NCBI GenBank assembly: GCA_039545275.1
Contig: BCHS01000005.1
Location: 186,001 to 250,000 of the forward strand
Direction of reading: 5' to 3'
Origin: Pseudomicrostroma phylloplanum
Lineage: Eukaryota > Basidiomycota > Exobasidiomycetes > Microstromatales
Length of the DNA: 64,000 nucleotides
In this document: positions 44,717 through 58,400 of the stretch, piece after piece
How positions within the stretch are numbered: position 1 is the stretch's first letter
Layout of the letters: each line of letters begins with the position of its first letter
Translations under genes and position numbers: made by a program
Notes under the pieces: generated by a model
The model's database searches: none
The model's input: the letters and a program-made list of their open reading frames with translations, nothing else
What the model was told of the DNA's origin: nothing

Positions 44717-47700
44717 TCAAGCATGACCTGCGTCGCCTCCACTCCCTCCCTTCTTCTCGGGCCTAATCCTCGCCCGTCCAGTCAAAGGCACAGGCGTCGG
44801 CTCTGTGTTCCTCGCGGCGCCCGCATCAGCGCCATACGGCCACGGCCCCCTCTCGATCGTCGAGACGCTCGAGGGGGACGAAGACGGCAGTGGTACACTC
44901 GAAGTGAAGGAAGATCCTCCCGTGCGGGGAGAGCGAGGGGTCATCGTCGTGCGGGCGTGCTCCGTCTGCTGCGACTTGCGGCTGTACCCAGGTCCTTCAC
45001 GGGCATGACCGTGAGCGTGGGCGCCAGGCACCGCAAGGCTAGAGGCGGCGGCTGTCAGGCCGAGGGATTCACCGCTGCTGGGAGGGACGAGGTAGCGTTC
45101 CTCTCCGCTTGCAGACGAAGAGGGAATGGGGGAAAAGGCGGCGGAGGAGGAAGGGGGAGAGGTGCCAGAGGTGGCAGTCGATGTGCCGAGACGAGGTGAG
45201 AGCTGGCTGTAGGCTGAATCCCGCGAGGCTCTGGTGGTGGACTGGATAGACTCGGTCTCCTCGGTGGAGGACTCGTCGTCTCCGTCGTCGGCTTCGATCC
45301 CGTACCTGCTTGGTACCAGACCCGCGCCCTGTCGAATGCCGCGCCGGGTGCCAGATGCAGCAGAGCCGCCCCTGCCGGACGCAGATGGGCCCGCTGCTTT
45401 GCCTAGGCGGACGATGTCTGTAAGGCTAGAAGCCCAACTGCCGGAGCCTTCCACTTCGCCGAAGCCTCCAACGGAAGCGCTTGCCCCGTTGCCACCGCCG
45501 AGTTGCAGAGGGTAATCGTGCTCGTCATTGATCGAATCATCGATGGAGCAATCAGATGCTGCAGAGGGAGGCATAGCAGTGGCGGCTTGACCAGAGTGAG
45601 GCTGGGGAGGCGCGTACTGGTCGTAGTTATTCGGGACGTAATGAGAAGTGGGTCGCGAACGAGTGCCTGTGCTCTCTTGCGTCTTTGTACGCCTTCGAGT
45701 CGACGAGCCACCGTTCTGACCTCCGACAGAGGTGGAACTGAGCCCTTGTCGCTCGAGCTCCTCAAGAGCCTCGACGCTTTGGCTTCCATGCGGGGCCCCA
45801 TGGGAAAAGTCAACGGCGTCCCAGACGTTGCCATATCTCGATACGAGACTGCCATGTGCCAAGTCCCCCATTGCCGCTGAGGTCAAGCTAGGAACGACGT
45901 AATTGTCGAACCGTCTCGTCACAGGAGGTGCACGTGTCGTTGAGCTGAGACTTGGGTCGTTCTGTATGAGAACATCACGTCGCAGGCTACTGCGTCCGGG
46001 GGGAGGACTGCGCCTCTGCACACTCGGAGCTTGGCTTCTCTCTTCCCAAGGAAAGATCGCCTTGACCTTCTGCTCGTTGGGCTTGTCACCGCCCAGATGA
46101 CCGTATGTGTGAATCTCTCTGGCCTCGGGCGGGATGTAACCGAAACCTCTTCCTTCGGCTTGAGCTCGAGCGTTTGCGTTGAAGTACACCCGCCTGCGCT
46201 CTGCTTCTGTCTGAGGGTCTTTAGCTTGATCCCAAGCGTTGGTGTAGAAGGCATCGATGGGGTTTCGCATCTGATGACCCTCTGGGCCTGCGACGGCAGG
46301 AGGAGGACCAATAGTCGCGTCCCATGGAGAGGTCTCAAGCTCCCGCCGCTGTTGCGTCGGCGTGGGAGGCGTCATGACTTTTCTGGCGGCCACAAAGTCA
46401 AAGATTGGAGCCTGCAGGTCCATTCGACCAAAGAGCGGCAGACTCTCGTATCGACCTTCGGAAGCTCGACCGGTCTCGATCTTATGACTGCCGCTTCCGT
46501 GGAACATGGCCTTGAGCTCGTCGATGGTAGCTCCTCTGCTAGACGAAGCGGCCTTCGAGCCGACCGAGTCCCATGCTGCTTGGAAGGTGGGGACATCGGC
46601 GACCACCTTCTTAATTCGCTCGACGATCTCCACTCCCTTCTCAGTAATCTTGACTTCCAGGTCACTGTCGTCACCATCGGCCGAGTCTTCCGCTGCCGCA
46701 GGATAATAGCTATTGTACACATCCCACCATCGCGAAGCCATGCTCTTGCTTTCGCTACCGCTGCTTGCCGCAGGTAAGCCAGAGCGTGGGAACGAAGACG
46801 TCTGAGCCGCAGATCGATCCCGCCAGGGCTTGTTCTCGCCAACAAAGTGGGCGATGTTGACCTTGGAAGCAAATCTGCGGAAGGCTGGTGCATATATGTA
46901 GCCTCCCAGAGCAGTAGTGTTGTAGGTGAAGCCCAATCGGGCCCAACCGCCGCCTTGTCCCTCGTTTCCGCTGCCAACCTCGCCGCCAAAGTACTCGTTG
47001 ATCAAGCCTTGGTCCGCTCCGTCCCACGAGCCAGTGTTGGCGGCTAGCTCTACGAGACCTGTGAAAGTGCTCTCTGAAGGCGTCAAGACCATCACACCAG
47101 AGTTGAAAATGTCAGGCCAGCCAGTGTCAGGGGCAGCTGCAAAGGCATGGGGCGCGGCGAAGAGATGGGCGAGCGGTTTCTGAGCAGGGGTGGGAGGAGG
47201 GGAAACAGTCGGTCAAGGATGGCTGGCGAAATCGGCTTGATCGATCTCTACTCACGAGGACGAGGACATCGGCATCGAGATACACGACTTTCTGATAGTC
47301 GGTCAGCCTCCAGGCATGGAGCTTGGTCAGAGCAGCTCCAGCGCTCATGCCTAAGTCGAGTCTGCCGAGCAAGGCGAGATTGTCGCTGTTCTTGCGCGAT
47401 ACGTCTTTCCAACTTCCATCGTGTGCAGCCTTGACCTGACCGAGCTGCTGCATTGCGAGTATGCTCTCTACGCCGAGTGGCTCGACTCCTATCACCCGAT
47501 CGAAGACGGTGAGGAGGACGCGAATGGTCTGTACGGACAGGGTTGCGGGGGTGACGAGTGCGACGAGGTCGATGTTGCTGCGCTGTGGAGCCAGGGTAGA
47601 CTTGTCCCTGTGCCATGGTCCAAGCTGGGGTATATCTTCTCCCTGCGAGTCGTCATTGCTTCCTAGCGCTACCCTATCCTGCTTGGACAAGAGTGAGGAC

Positions 47701-47813
47701 TGGGCATGGGCTAGTCGTAGGGAGTGGGCGGCGACGAGGGCTGCGGGGAGGTACTCGTCTGTGGTGACCAGGGTGACGAAGGCGTAAGCTGGACCACTGT
47801 CAGCAGACGCCAT
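44717..47813 (-). CDS. GLG: Glycogenin, GT8 family, with long disordered C-terminus
   Basis: Minus-strand exons 47256-47813 and 44717-47179 give 1006 residues. The GT8 fold runs to about residue 310: YAFVTLVTTDEYLPAALVAAHSL, a KLHAWRLTDYQKVVYLDADVLVL segment with the metal-binding DxD (Asp180, Asp182), then FNSGVMVL, DQGLINEYF and NIAHFVGENKPW. The intron falls four codons after the DxD. Glycogenin primes glycogen synthesis by self-glucosylation on tyrosine. The remaining 690 residues are Ser/Thr/Pro-rich without recognised domains apart from short aromatic patches that might bind glycogen synthase. Further introns in that part are possible. I start at ATG 47813, where MASADSGPAYAFVTL begins; the frame is open further upstream. 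Confidence 0.92.
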
Positions 47814-48286
47814 GCTCGGTGGTGTGGGTGTGGGGTTTAGCCACTTCCTCTCGACGTTGTGAATGAGGAAGATGCGAGGGAAGAAGTGCAACGGAAGATC
47901 GATGTGTCTGTGTATTGGCCCGGGGAGAAGACGAGGCGAGAAGGACCGAGGGATGACTGCAATGATAGTCTAGCTTGCCCGTCTGCTTGCTCTGCCCCCC
48001 GGCCTTCGGGGCCCGCACGGCGTCTGATGTGCCTCGCCTCGCTTCTGCCCTTCCCCTGCGTCTGCTTCTGCCTGGCTGCACAAGGGCTATCTCGGTCAAC
48101 TGCACCTCACACTCGGAACGGAAGGAGACCACGCCAGCCACAGCCAAGGCCAAGCACTCGACTCGGCACTGCAACACTCGCCCGGACCATGGCACGACGT
48201 GGTACCACTGCTACGACCTCTGCCCATCATCATCCTCGTCGTCCTCATCGTCTTCTCCATCGCCAGTACCAGCACTCGAGGCTAGC
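47814..48286. promoter_or_regulatory. Divergent promoter region of glycogenin and the WD40 gene
   Basis: About 470 bases; an open frame continuing upstream of the WD40 start has no family support. Confidence 0.5.
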
Positions 48287-50455
48287 ATGACCTCCTCGAG
48301 CAGCAGTAGCAGCGGCCATAATGGCGTAGCCACCTACACAGCTCCGTGGCCAGTCTATGCCCTTGCCTGGTCCTCTCACACGGCCTCCCCCTCCTCCGCG
48401 TCTTCCTCTTCGTCGTCACTGCGCTCACGTGGGCATTCCTTCACCGCCCCCACATCCCCTAGCCGCTTGGACGATGCAGCCCCTCCCTATGGCGCTCGGA
48501 TGGCCATTGGAAGTCTCATGGAAGAGTACTCAAACTCGATGCAGGTCCTGGGATACATTGGAGAGAGGGATGCAGCAGGGTGAGTGACCCCCTTGTAGCG
48601 TAAAGCTAGGAGGGCAGAATATACAGAAGAGTTCTTGCAGTATGCTAACGGGACCTCGATAACCTTGACCTCAATCTCGTAGACAGCCACGTCTATCTAT
48701 GCTGGCCACTGCATCGCATCTCTACCCAGCAAGCAAGATCGCCTTTCAGCCCTCTTCTCTCTCCGGTCCCTCCTCCTCCTCCGCCTCGCACTCAGATCGG
48801 GATCGGGACCGCAACTACATGTCTCCCAATTCCAAGCTGGCCAAGCGCGGCTCATGGGGTACAGGCAACCAGAACAACAACAATCTGCAGTCCACTCCTT
48901 CCCCCGAGCCTCACCTGCTCCCCAATGATGAAGCTCATGATGGCTTCCCCAATCGCGAGCTGCTGGCTTCGACGGCCGACTGTCTACGGATATGGGAGTG
49001 TGCGAGGAATGCAGATGGTGGACTGTCTTCACCGTGGGGCTCAGACCAGTCGCTCAATGCCGGGTCGGCAGAGGACGAGGAGGCAGCTGCAGGCCTCGGT
49101 AGTGGGCAAAATGGTTTCGTTGGCTGGAGGGGCAGGAGTGGACCGCCTGGCAAGACACGCTTCAATCTGAGAGAGAAGAGTGTGCTGGCACATGTGAGTT
49201 GGCCGCAATCCAAAAGCACTGATACACCAGGGAGCTACCACTCAACTGCCCAGCAAATGTCTCTGCCCCCGTTCAGTCCAAGTCCTCGACGTCCCCTCCG
49301 GCTCCCCTCACCTCCTTCTCCTGGAATCAGCCCTCGCCGAATCTCATCGTCACATCTTCCATCGACACCACATGCACCGTCTGGGATCTGCCCACACGGA
49401 CCGCGCTGACACAGCTGATCGCGCACGACCGAGAAGTGTACGACGTCGACTGGTGTCCGGGTTCCAGCGACGTCTTTGCCTCGGTAGGAGCTGACGGCTC
49501 CGTCCGTGTCTTCGACTTGCGGTCACTAGAGCACTCGACGATCATCTACGAGACTGCTGGACCCCCTCCCCCGAGCTCGAGCTCCCGACCAGGTACAGGC
49601 ATGTCTACGAGTTCCTCTTCCCGCAATGGCTCCACCGCAGGAGGCGGGAGCGGGCCTGCTGCTCCTCTGCTACGGATCGCCTTTAATCCCTGGGACGCAA
49701 ACTATCTCGCCACCTTCCACCTCGAATCCGACTCGATTCAAATCCTCGACGTGCGCGCTCCCGGCCTGCCAATACTAGAGCTCAAAGGTCACAAGGGCAG
49801 CATCAATGCCGTCGCCTGGGGTCCTCCCTCTTTAGCAGGTCTCGGCTCTTCGCACTCCCTTACCACTACCCCTGGAGGGTCTAGCACGAGCGGGGGTGGG
49901 AGCGGGAGCGGGGGGTCCATCTCAAAGGGAATGATCTGCACCGCCTCGGACGATGCGCAGGTCCTGGTGTACGATCTGGCCTCGAGCACCCTCCGCTCCG
50001 CCTCGGCCCAAGGCAGGCGCTCCCGCAGCTCAACAGCCCAAGCTGCAGCCGCGGCAGCAGCGGCGGCAGCGGCGCAAGCCTCTCCTGGTGCAGGTGGAAG
50101 ACCACACTCCTTGAGCAAGTCCATCTCCTCTGCCTCGCTCTCCTCTGCAGGCGCAAGCAGCAGTCTCTGGGGTGGTGGCATCCCCGTAGAGGCGCCTTTT
50201 ATGGCGTACGAGGCGCCAGATATGGTCAATAACGTCGCCTGGTTCCGACCTGCTGGCTTCTCACCCTTTTCTTCTTCTGGTGCTGCTGGTGGAGCAGGAG
50301 GAGGAGGAGGAGGGGGGACACATGGGAGAAGTGCGTCGATTGCGGCGGAATGGAATGAGTATGCTGCTAATGCCAAAGGGACCGGACAGGGCAAGAGGGA
50401 GGATTGGATGGTCTGTGCTGCTGGGAGGGAGCTGAGGGCATTGAGAGTTGCCTGA
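48287..50455 (+). CDS. DCAF7: DCAF7/WDR68-type WD40 adaptor
   Basis: Exons 48287-48579, 48683-49193 and 49277-50455 give 660 residues. Diagnostic stretches are YTAPWPVYALAWSS at the start, RMAIGSLMEEYSNSMQVLGY, ASHLYPASKIAFQPSSL, STADCLRIWE, FNLREKSVLAH, TSSIDTTCTVWDLPTRT, AHDREVYDVDWCPGSSDVFA and FDLRSLEHSTIIYE. This is the WDR68/HAN11/TTG1 seven-blade propeller, which binds DYRK kinases and acts as a CUL4 substrate receptor. Animal and plant members have about 340 residues; here Ser-, Ala- and Gly-rich loops inserted between blades nearly double the size. The junctions are in phase and reconnect conserved blade sequence. The neighbour RBX1, a cullin-RING subunit, is convergent. Confidence 0.92.
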
Positions 50456-50805
50456 CCCACTCAGGATAGCCCGGGGCTGCGGCTGCGGATTGGAGCATCC
50501 GAGAGACGTTCTGTAGATACGAAGTGAAGCCTGATGTTGGCTCCCTCCACCCCCTTTCGCACGCTATAGACGTTCAACTCGTAACTGACACTGTGATATT
50601 AGCGTCTCTGAGCACCTCTACGTACGAGTCACACTGGATTGGTCGAAGGCGCCGTCTGAGGCTCAGTGGCTAGGTGATGTATACATTTCTGAAGATACTC
50701 AGAACCAAGGGCAGATGACGGACCCACCCACAAGCAGGTGTACAGACATTTCGAAAACCCAAGTGGACAGGAAGGGAAGGGAGAGGCAGCTCGCCGCAGG
50801 AGCTC
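50456..50805. other. Convergent 3' region of DCAF7 and RBX1
   Basis: About 350 bases; no gene seen. Confidence 0.5.
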
Positions 50806-51707
<902 letters not shown>

Positions 51708-52156
51708 CCCTGCACTGGCTCTTTAAGGATCGGGGGGTACTGTAGCTTGCTCTTCTCGGGCCGGATGTTATTGAGGTGGCTCGTAGAGTCGTTTAGGATG
51801 TAAGGCGTGTACAGAAGTTGCAGTGTAGCTTGAGTGAGGTAGTGGTGCTCGAGATGTTGCTGGTGAAGGGGGAGCGGAGGGCTTAGAAGGTGTCAGGATG
51901 AGTGAGTGGGTGGTCGATGCTTGAGACTCAGACGCCGACGGAAAGAGAAACACACAGGCGCATGGCGCAACGACGAGGGGCAGCAGTGATATAGACTAGG
52001 TAGACTACAATCACCTTCAAAGGAGCTTCTTGCCTTTGTTCCTAGGAGCATTCACCGTACTCTTCTAACAACAGTCCGCAGCAAAGCTACCATCTCACCA
52101 GGGGAGGTGTCGCTGCTGCCACGCCCTCACCCGCAGCCTCAGCCTCGACCTCAGCC
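51708..52156. promoter_or_regulatory. Divergent promoter region of RBX1 and Tctex-1
   Basis: About 450 bases between the start codons, no gene seen. Confidence 0.55.
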
Positions 52157-52952
52157 ATGGCCAGCACCCCCACCCCAACCCCGGCACACCTCAGCAGCTC
52201 GAGCTCATCAGCCGAAGCTCGATCAGCCGCCAGCTCGCCAAGACCGAGGTGAGCGTCTCGTCCTTTTCCACAGTATCATCTTTGTTCCGCTCATCTCACT
52301 CTAATCCTTCTACCATCTCACGCGAGCAGATTCGATGCAGAGCCTCTCCGGAGAACCCTACACACCCTCCTCCCCTCGCGGCTGCAAGCGGTGACCTGGG
52401 ACAAGACAGACCGGGAGAGGATGAAGCGTCTCTCGCGGGGCGTGGCAGATGCAGTAAAGGCGAGGATGCTAGGTGAGTGTCAAAACCAACAGCGGCTTGC
52501 CCTGTGTCCATCTGGCTACTGTGGAGTATTTAGCTCACCTCATCGCTGCCTGATGGCCCGCAGAAATCGCACCCAGAGGATTCAAGTACATTGTGCAGGT
52601 TCAGCTCGTGGAGGATCTTGGTCAGGGGGGAAGAGCAGACTCCAGCTGTCATTGGGAGGAGGGAGATCTGGTCATCGCCGAGACGTTGTGAGTCCAATCA
52701 TGCGGAACAACGAGAAGAGTGAGCTTCAGCTTCAGAGGAGACTGACGAACTCGCTCACTGACACTCGCCCGGACGTGGACTGCCTCCTATCAGCTCCAAT
52801 GTGAGTAGCAGAGAGTGGGCGTGCTGCGCAGGAGTCCTCTTTTGCCTCCCTCGGACAGATCTTCTAACCTCGCCTATGTTGTCTTTTTTCCTTCGCGCCT
52901 ACAGGACTCGATCATCTGTACAGTCCTAGCCTACGCAATCCGGTCCTATTGA
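52157..52952 (+). CDS. DYNLT: Tctex-1 family dynein light chain
   Basis: Five exons: 52157-52248, 52330-52472, 52564-52687, a seven-base microexon 52794-52800 and 52905-52952, giving 137 residues. The conserved part is VADAVKARMLEIAPRGFKYIV, QVQLVEDLGQGGRADSSCHW and ETFSNDSIICTVLAYAIRSY. The microexon (ctccaat) supplies the last base of the Phe codon plus Ser-Asn and is flanked by cag and gtgagt; without it the frame breaks in the conserved FSNDS motif. The first 30 residues are Ser/Ala/Pro/Thr-rich. Tctex-1 chains bind the dynein intermediate chain and cargo. I am confident of the family and reasonably so of the microexon. Confidence 0.93.
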
Positions 52953-53400
52953 TACCCCATTCCCATACCCCGGCCGCTCCCAGTCGCTCGCACGCGGTAG
53001 CGTCATGGCAAGCAATGGCGCCCAGCCCGCCCGCCCCTACCGCAATGCAAGACCGCTGGGAACGTCTTGCTCTCCTCGCTCCAGCGTCGAGCGTGCTTCA
53101 GGTTACAGGCACCTCTCCAAAGCTTGGCTAGGTAGCCGAACCACTTCGCCCTGGTAGCAGACGTACGACGAGTCTCACGCCCGCGAACAGGCACACCGGC
53201 CTTGGTCTGTTCAAGTGACAAAAGAAGTGATCCCATTTGCACAAAAGAGTACTCATCAAGGCGTCAGAACCAGAGGAAACAGAAAGCAGTATTAAGCTAT
53301 ACAAGAAGGAAGGGGGAGAATGTCGCTGCGAAGGTTGAATGGTTGAATCTGCCCGGAACTTCGGAGATTGGCTGGCTTTGGGAAGCTAGAAGGATGTCGT
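52953..53400. other. Convergent 3' region of Tctex-1 and NFS1
   Basis: About 450 bases with no supported gene. Confidence 0.5.
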
Positions 53401-55154
53401 TTAGCCGGACCACTCAATGGTCTTGAGGTCCACGCCGTCCTGGAAGAGCTCCCACAGAGGGCTGGGCAGAGAAAAGGGGAGATAGGGGAAGGAAGGTCAG
53501 CACAATGGCACGAGAATACCCATCAGATGAGCAACAACGCATGCCACTCGGCGCTCAAAACTCACCTCATCTCCCTGAGCTTGTTCACAACGGCAATGAT
53601 CTTCTGACTGACATAGTCGATCTCCTCCTCGGTGGTGAATCGTCCAATTCCGAACCTCAAGCTGGAGTGTGCATTCTCGTCGTCCAGACCCAGTGCCCTG
53701 AGCACGTAGGAAGGCTCAAGAGAGGCAGAAGTGCAGGCAGAGCCAGAGGAGAGGCAGACGTCCTTGAGTGCCATGAGGAGGGACTCGCCCTCGACGTACT
53801 TGAAGGAGAGATTGGTGCAACCAGGATAGCCCGAGGGGTCTCCGTTGATCAGCACTTCGTCCACCTCGGCAAGGATGTTGTCCTTGAGGCGCTTCGCGAG
53901 GGCAGAGACGTGGGCGTGGTCGTAGGCGAGCTCCCTCTTTGCGAGCCTGGCAGCCTCTCCGAAACCAACGATCAGAGCGGGTGCCAGTGTACCGGACCTC
54001 AGACCTCGCTCCTGACCTCCTCCGTTGATGATGGGCTCAAGCCTGACACGAGGCCTCCTGCGCACGTAGATGGCGCCCATTCCCTTTGGCCCGTAGATCT
54101 TATGCGACGACAGGCTCATCAGATCAATGTTGAGCTTGTTGACGTCTAGCGGAATCTTACCTGCCGCCTGGGCTCCGTCGGTGTGGAAGAAGGGCTTTCC
54201 GCTCAGACCCTTGGACTTGGCCAGCTCTGCACCTTTTGTCTTCAGCAGCTGACCAATCTCCTCAATGGGCTGGATGACTCCAATCTCATTGTTGACGGTC
54301 ATGATTGACACTACGGCCGTCTCGGGTCGAAGAGCCTCCTCCACATCCTTGACGCTGACGAGACCATTCTCGTTGACGGGCAGATAGGTGACCTCGAATC
54401 CCTCGTCCTGCAGCTTACGGCAAGAGTCAAGCACACACTTGTGCTCCGTCTGTGTGGTGATGACGTGGTTCTTCTTGCTGCCGTAGAAGTGGGCCACACC
54501 CTTCAAGGCCATGTTGTTCGACTCAGTGGCGCCGGAGGTGAAGATGATCTCCTTGGGGTCTGCTCCAATCAGCTCAGCAATGTGCTCACGAGCCTTCTCA
54601 ACTGCCTCCTCCGACTCCCAACCGAGGGCATGTGTCTTGGAATGGGGGTTACCGAACTGATTGGTATAGAAGGGCATCATGGCGTCTAGCACTCGAGGGT
54701 CAACTGGTGTGGTGGACTGCGCATCGAGGTAAATGGGTCGCTTAGCATCGTGATGCTTGGGCGCTCCGTCGAGGATATCCGAGACGAGACCTGATCGAGT
54801 GGCGCGAAGGAGTGGGAGAAATATGTCAGAATTCCAATTCCAGATCTTCCAGGCCTACTTCGATGCCCGCCTCTACTCACCTCTGTGAGAGTTTGATCCC
54901 GAACTCTTGCGCTGTGTGCTCCCCCTTCCTGCCCTGACAGTCGGCTGGACGTCTACCGGCTGTGCCATCTGCTGAGGGCGGCTGGGTGTTGCATATCCTC
55001 TTGTAGCGACCAGTGGCGCAGAGGCAGCTGATCGTGATGAAGCTGCAGCGGCGCTTCCAGCGAGTCTCTTGGAGGAGGAAGACGACGCGGCGGCAGTGGC
55101 AGTGGCAGAAGCACCGCTGCGACCGAGCGCCTGTCGTACTGAAGGTGCGATCAT
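53401..55154 (-). CDS. NFS1: Mitochondrial cysteine desulfurase NFS1
   Basis: Minus-strand exons 54881-55154, 53566-54790 and 53401-53461 give 519 residues. The first 80 residues are a presequence rich in Ala, Ser and Arg, with RGYATPSRP near the likely cleavage region. The catalytic part begins [20 protein letters not shown]-binding residues include His208 (QTEHK) and the Schiff-base Lys322 in [12 protein letters not shown]. The mobile-loop catalytic cysteine is Cys444 in [10 protein letters not shown]. The last exon supplies [19 protein letters not shown], the conserved C-terminus used for scaffold contact. NFS1 gives sulfur for Fe-S clusters and tRNA thiolation. Confidence 0.97.
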
Positions 55155-55416
55155 AGTCGATGTCAGTGGTGTGTGGTTGACGATGGCGGGAGGGGAGAAA
55201 GGCGGACGAGTTGGTGGCCCTGATAAATCCCTAAGTCAGTCCTCTCGCCGGGCGGGGCCTCATTGCTCAGCCCTCGGCGATTGGACTGTCACACCGCGCG
55301 CAACTCGGCATCGGAAAGGGCCACTCGGTTGCTTATCAATGGCACCAGAGGACGCACGCACTGCATGCTTCAAATAATCATTACAATTGGGTGTGGGTGT
55401 GGTCACGGTACAGTCA
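55155..55416. promoter_or_regulatory. NFS1 promoter and PRP2 3' region
   Basis: 262 bases between the NFS1 start and the PRP2 stop, both on the minus strand. A GGTGTGGGTG-type repeat occurs near 55388-55404. Confidence 0.5.
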
Positions 55417-58400
55417 TTACGCGCCGCTGCTGATCCCCACGCCCTTGATCTGCTTACGGCTCTTGTCGTCCATCAGCTCTTCCCTCTTGAAGAAATGCTT
55501 TGCCACCTCTAGAAGCCACTCCGACTTGATCTCCATAACTTGCCTCATAAAGTTCTTTGACGTCTCCACCAGCTCAAAGTAGACGAGGTACCGCGGAGGT
55601 GGGATGTGTTGATACAGGCAGGAACTTGGATGAATGTGCACCGTCTGATTCTGTTTGATCGCTCGATAGGAGTCTCCGCCCAGTCTTGCCGAATTCATGA
55701 AGAAGCCCGCCGTGATGGCCTTTTGTATCGGACTGATGTCACCGGGATTCTCATTCGACTCGGGGACCAGCTCGACTCGCTCGCAGAGCTGGGCCAGCTG
55801 ATCTCGAATATCTCGCACTCGACCGAGCACCTTTGGCTGGACAAAGTTCTCCATGCACCAGCTGTGCGAATAGCCATTTTCGACAAAGTCAGACCACACT
55901 TGTAGGAGCGTAAAGTGATCGCCTCCAGGCCGAACAAAAGCCGCCCGGGCCTTGTCTGCGTGGAGCTTCTTGTCCTTTGGTCGGAAGAAGAGGGCAGAGC
56001 TTTCCGAAAGCATCGAAACAATCGACAGTACCTCGTCTGTGCAGCGGTAAGACTCGCTAGCCAAGACGGCTTTGGACAGCTGCGGGTCCATGGGGAATTC
56101 GGCCATCCTTCTGCCCAGCTTCGTCAATTCGCCCTTGTCGTTCAAGGCGCCTAGAGCGTACAGCAGCTCAAATGATCTCATCAGAGTGTCCGTCGGCGGC
56201 GGGTCGAGGAAGTCGAAGTTCAGGATGTCGTTGATACCGAGCGACTTGAGTAGTAGCACGACATTTGACAGATTTGTCCGCTGTATCTCAGGTGTTGTGT
56301 TGGCGTCGAGCTCGTTTTGGAATGCCCACTTCGTAAAGAGACGGAAGGCCTTGCCTGGACCCACTCTTCCAGCACGACCAGCCCTTTGATCGGCTGCGGC
56401 TCGGGAGCAAGGGACAACGGTCAGAGACGACATTCCAGTCCTTGGACTGTACGAATTCTGCTTGACGAAGCCAGGGTCTATCACGTAGACTACGCCCTCG
56501 ATGGTGATAGACGTCTCCGCGATATTAGTAGCCAGTACGACCTGGATTATTAGGAGAGGAGGGAAGGTCAGTATTGATAGCAGACCTGGTGTGAGCATCG
56601 GGCCTGGGGACTTACCTTTCTTGCGGCCTTTGGCGTGGGCTCAAAAATCTTAGCTTGCATCTCACTCGGCAAATTAGCGTAGATCGGAGCAACGATAAGC
56701 TCAGGGACCGTCTTGCCCAAAGCGTAAGCAGTCTCCTGTATGCTCTCCATGGCGCTGTCGATTTCGTCTTGACCAGTGAGGAAAACCAAGATGTCGCCCC
56801 CGAGTGGTTGTGTGGTATGAATCTGGAAGACTGTAGTGATTGCTGCGTGTAGATAGTTTGCCTCGGGTTGAGGGGTATAATGTATGTCGACGGGGAAGCG
56901 ACGTCCGGGGACGTAGAAGATGGGGGCATTGTCAAAGAATTCGCTGAACTTCTCCGCGTCCAGCGTTGCACTGGAGATGATCAATTTGAGATCCGGCCGA
57001 AATCTGGCGATGTCCTTGACCAGACCAAAGAGGACATCGGTACTCAAGGTTCTCTCGTGAGCTTCGTCGATCATCAAGGCTGAATAGGCGCCGAGGTCTG
57101 GCTCGGTCAGGAACTCTCGGAGAAGCATACCATCGGTCATGTACTTGACTACAGTATCCTCGGAGGTGCAGTCCTCGAATCGAATGCTGTAGCCACACTC
57201 CCTGCCGAGCCTGACGCCCATCTCCTCGGCGACTCGAGCTGCAACACTCATGGCCGCCACTCTTCGTGGCTGCGTACAGCCCACCTTCATTCCGCCCTTC
57301 GTATAGCCGTACTCGTGGAGAAATTGGGGCAGCTGGGTAGTCTTGCCTGAACCAGTCTCACCGACGACGATCAGAATCTGATGTTGCGCGATTGCATCCA
57401 TCAAGTCTTCGCGCAGCTTATAGACTGGCAGTGTCTTTCTCGTCTCTTCGATCGTGTTTGCCTTGGCCTCGAGATCGGCTATCCGCTTCTGTAGCTCGAT
57501 GTCTTCGGGCTTCATGTTGCCGTTGAGCTTGTTAGCAGAGTCCATAACGAATTTGATGGTCTGCTCCTCATCGAAGACGTAGTCGTACTCTCCGGCCTCT
57601 ACGCCGGCCTCTCCCGTTGACGTGCCAGTTTTGTCGGCCACTATCCGAGAGCGGTCGATTTGCTCCTTCTCAAACAGGTCAACATCTGTGATGTGGTTTG
57701 CCTGGGCACTTCTCTCGGCCTTGGCATCATCATCTGAAGAGCGGGTAGAAGAGGCAAGTGTCAGCAGGGACCACGCGAAGTGCTTCACCCTACACTTTCT
57801 GCGGCATCGTACTCACATCTTTTGTAGAGCGCCGCCTCCTTCTTTCTCGAGCTCAGCTTGCCCTGCTCTGTTATATAGTCTTCGGGCATCGCGTAGCCAT
57901 CGTCTCCGTCCTGTATCCTCTCCCGTTCCTCGGCCAAACGCAGAACTTCCTTCTTGTAATCGAGCTCTCTCTGCTCCCTCTTCGAGAGCTTGACTCCCTT
58001 GAAAAACCGTTCCTCTTCTGCTATCTCCAGCCGGAGTAAGTCTATCTGCTGCTGCGATCGCTTGGCGAGATACTCTTGACGGGAACGATCTCGCAAGTTT
58101 GGCATCGCAGCCTGCCGAGCCTTCTCGTCCTCTGCCAACAGACGTCGAGCGGCTGCCTCGGGATTGGCCTTGGCGTTCGAGTGGTCCTCTACGAGCTTCT
58201 TGGTGGAGCTCTTGTCCTTCTCGCGCATCCTAGCAGCAAATTCGTCTCGCTCCTGCTGATCCCTCAACCTTTCGCGCTCGAGCTTCTTCTCGTCGTCTTC
58301 CTCCTGTTCAGCCTCCCCGTCGACCGCCAGCTTCTTGTCTGGCACCTCGTCTTTGACCTTTTTGCGCTTCTTCTTCTCGGGCTTGATTGCCAAATGTTCC

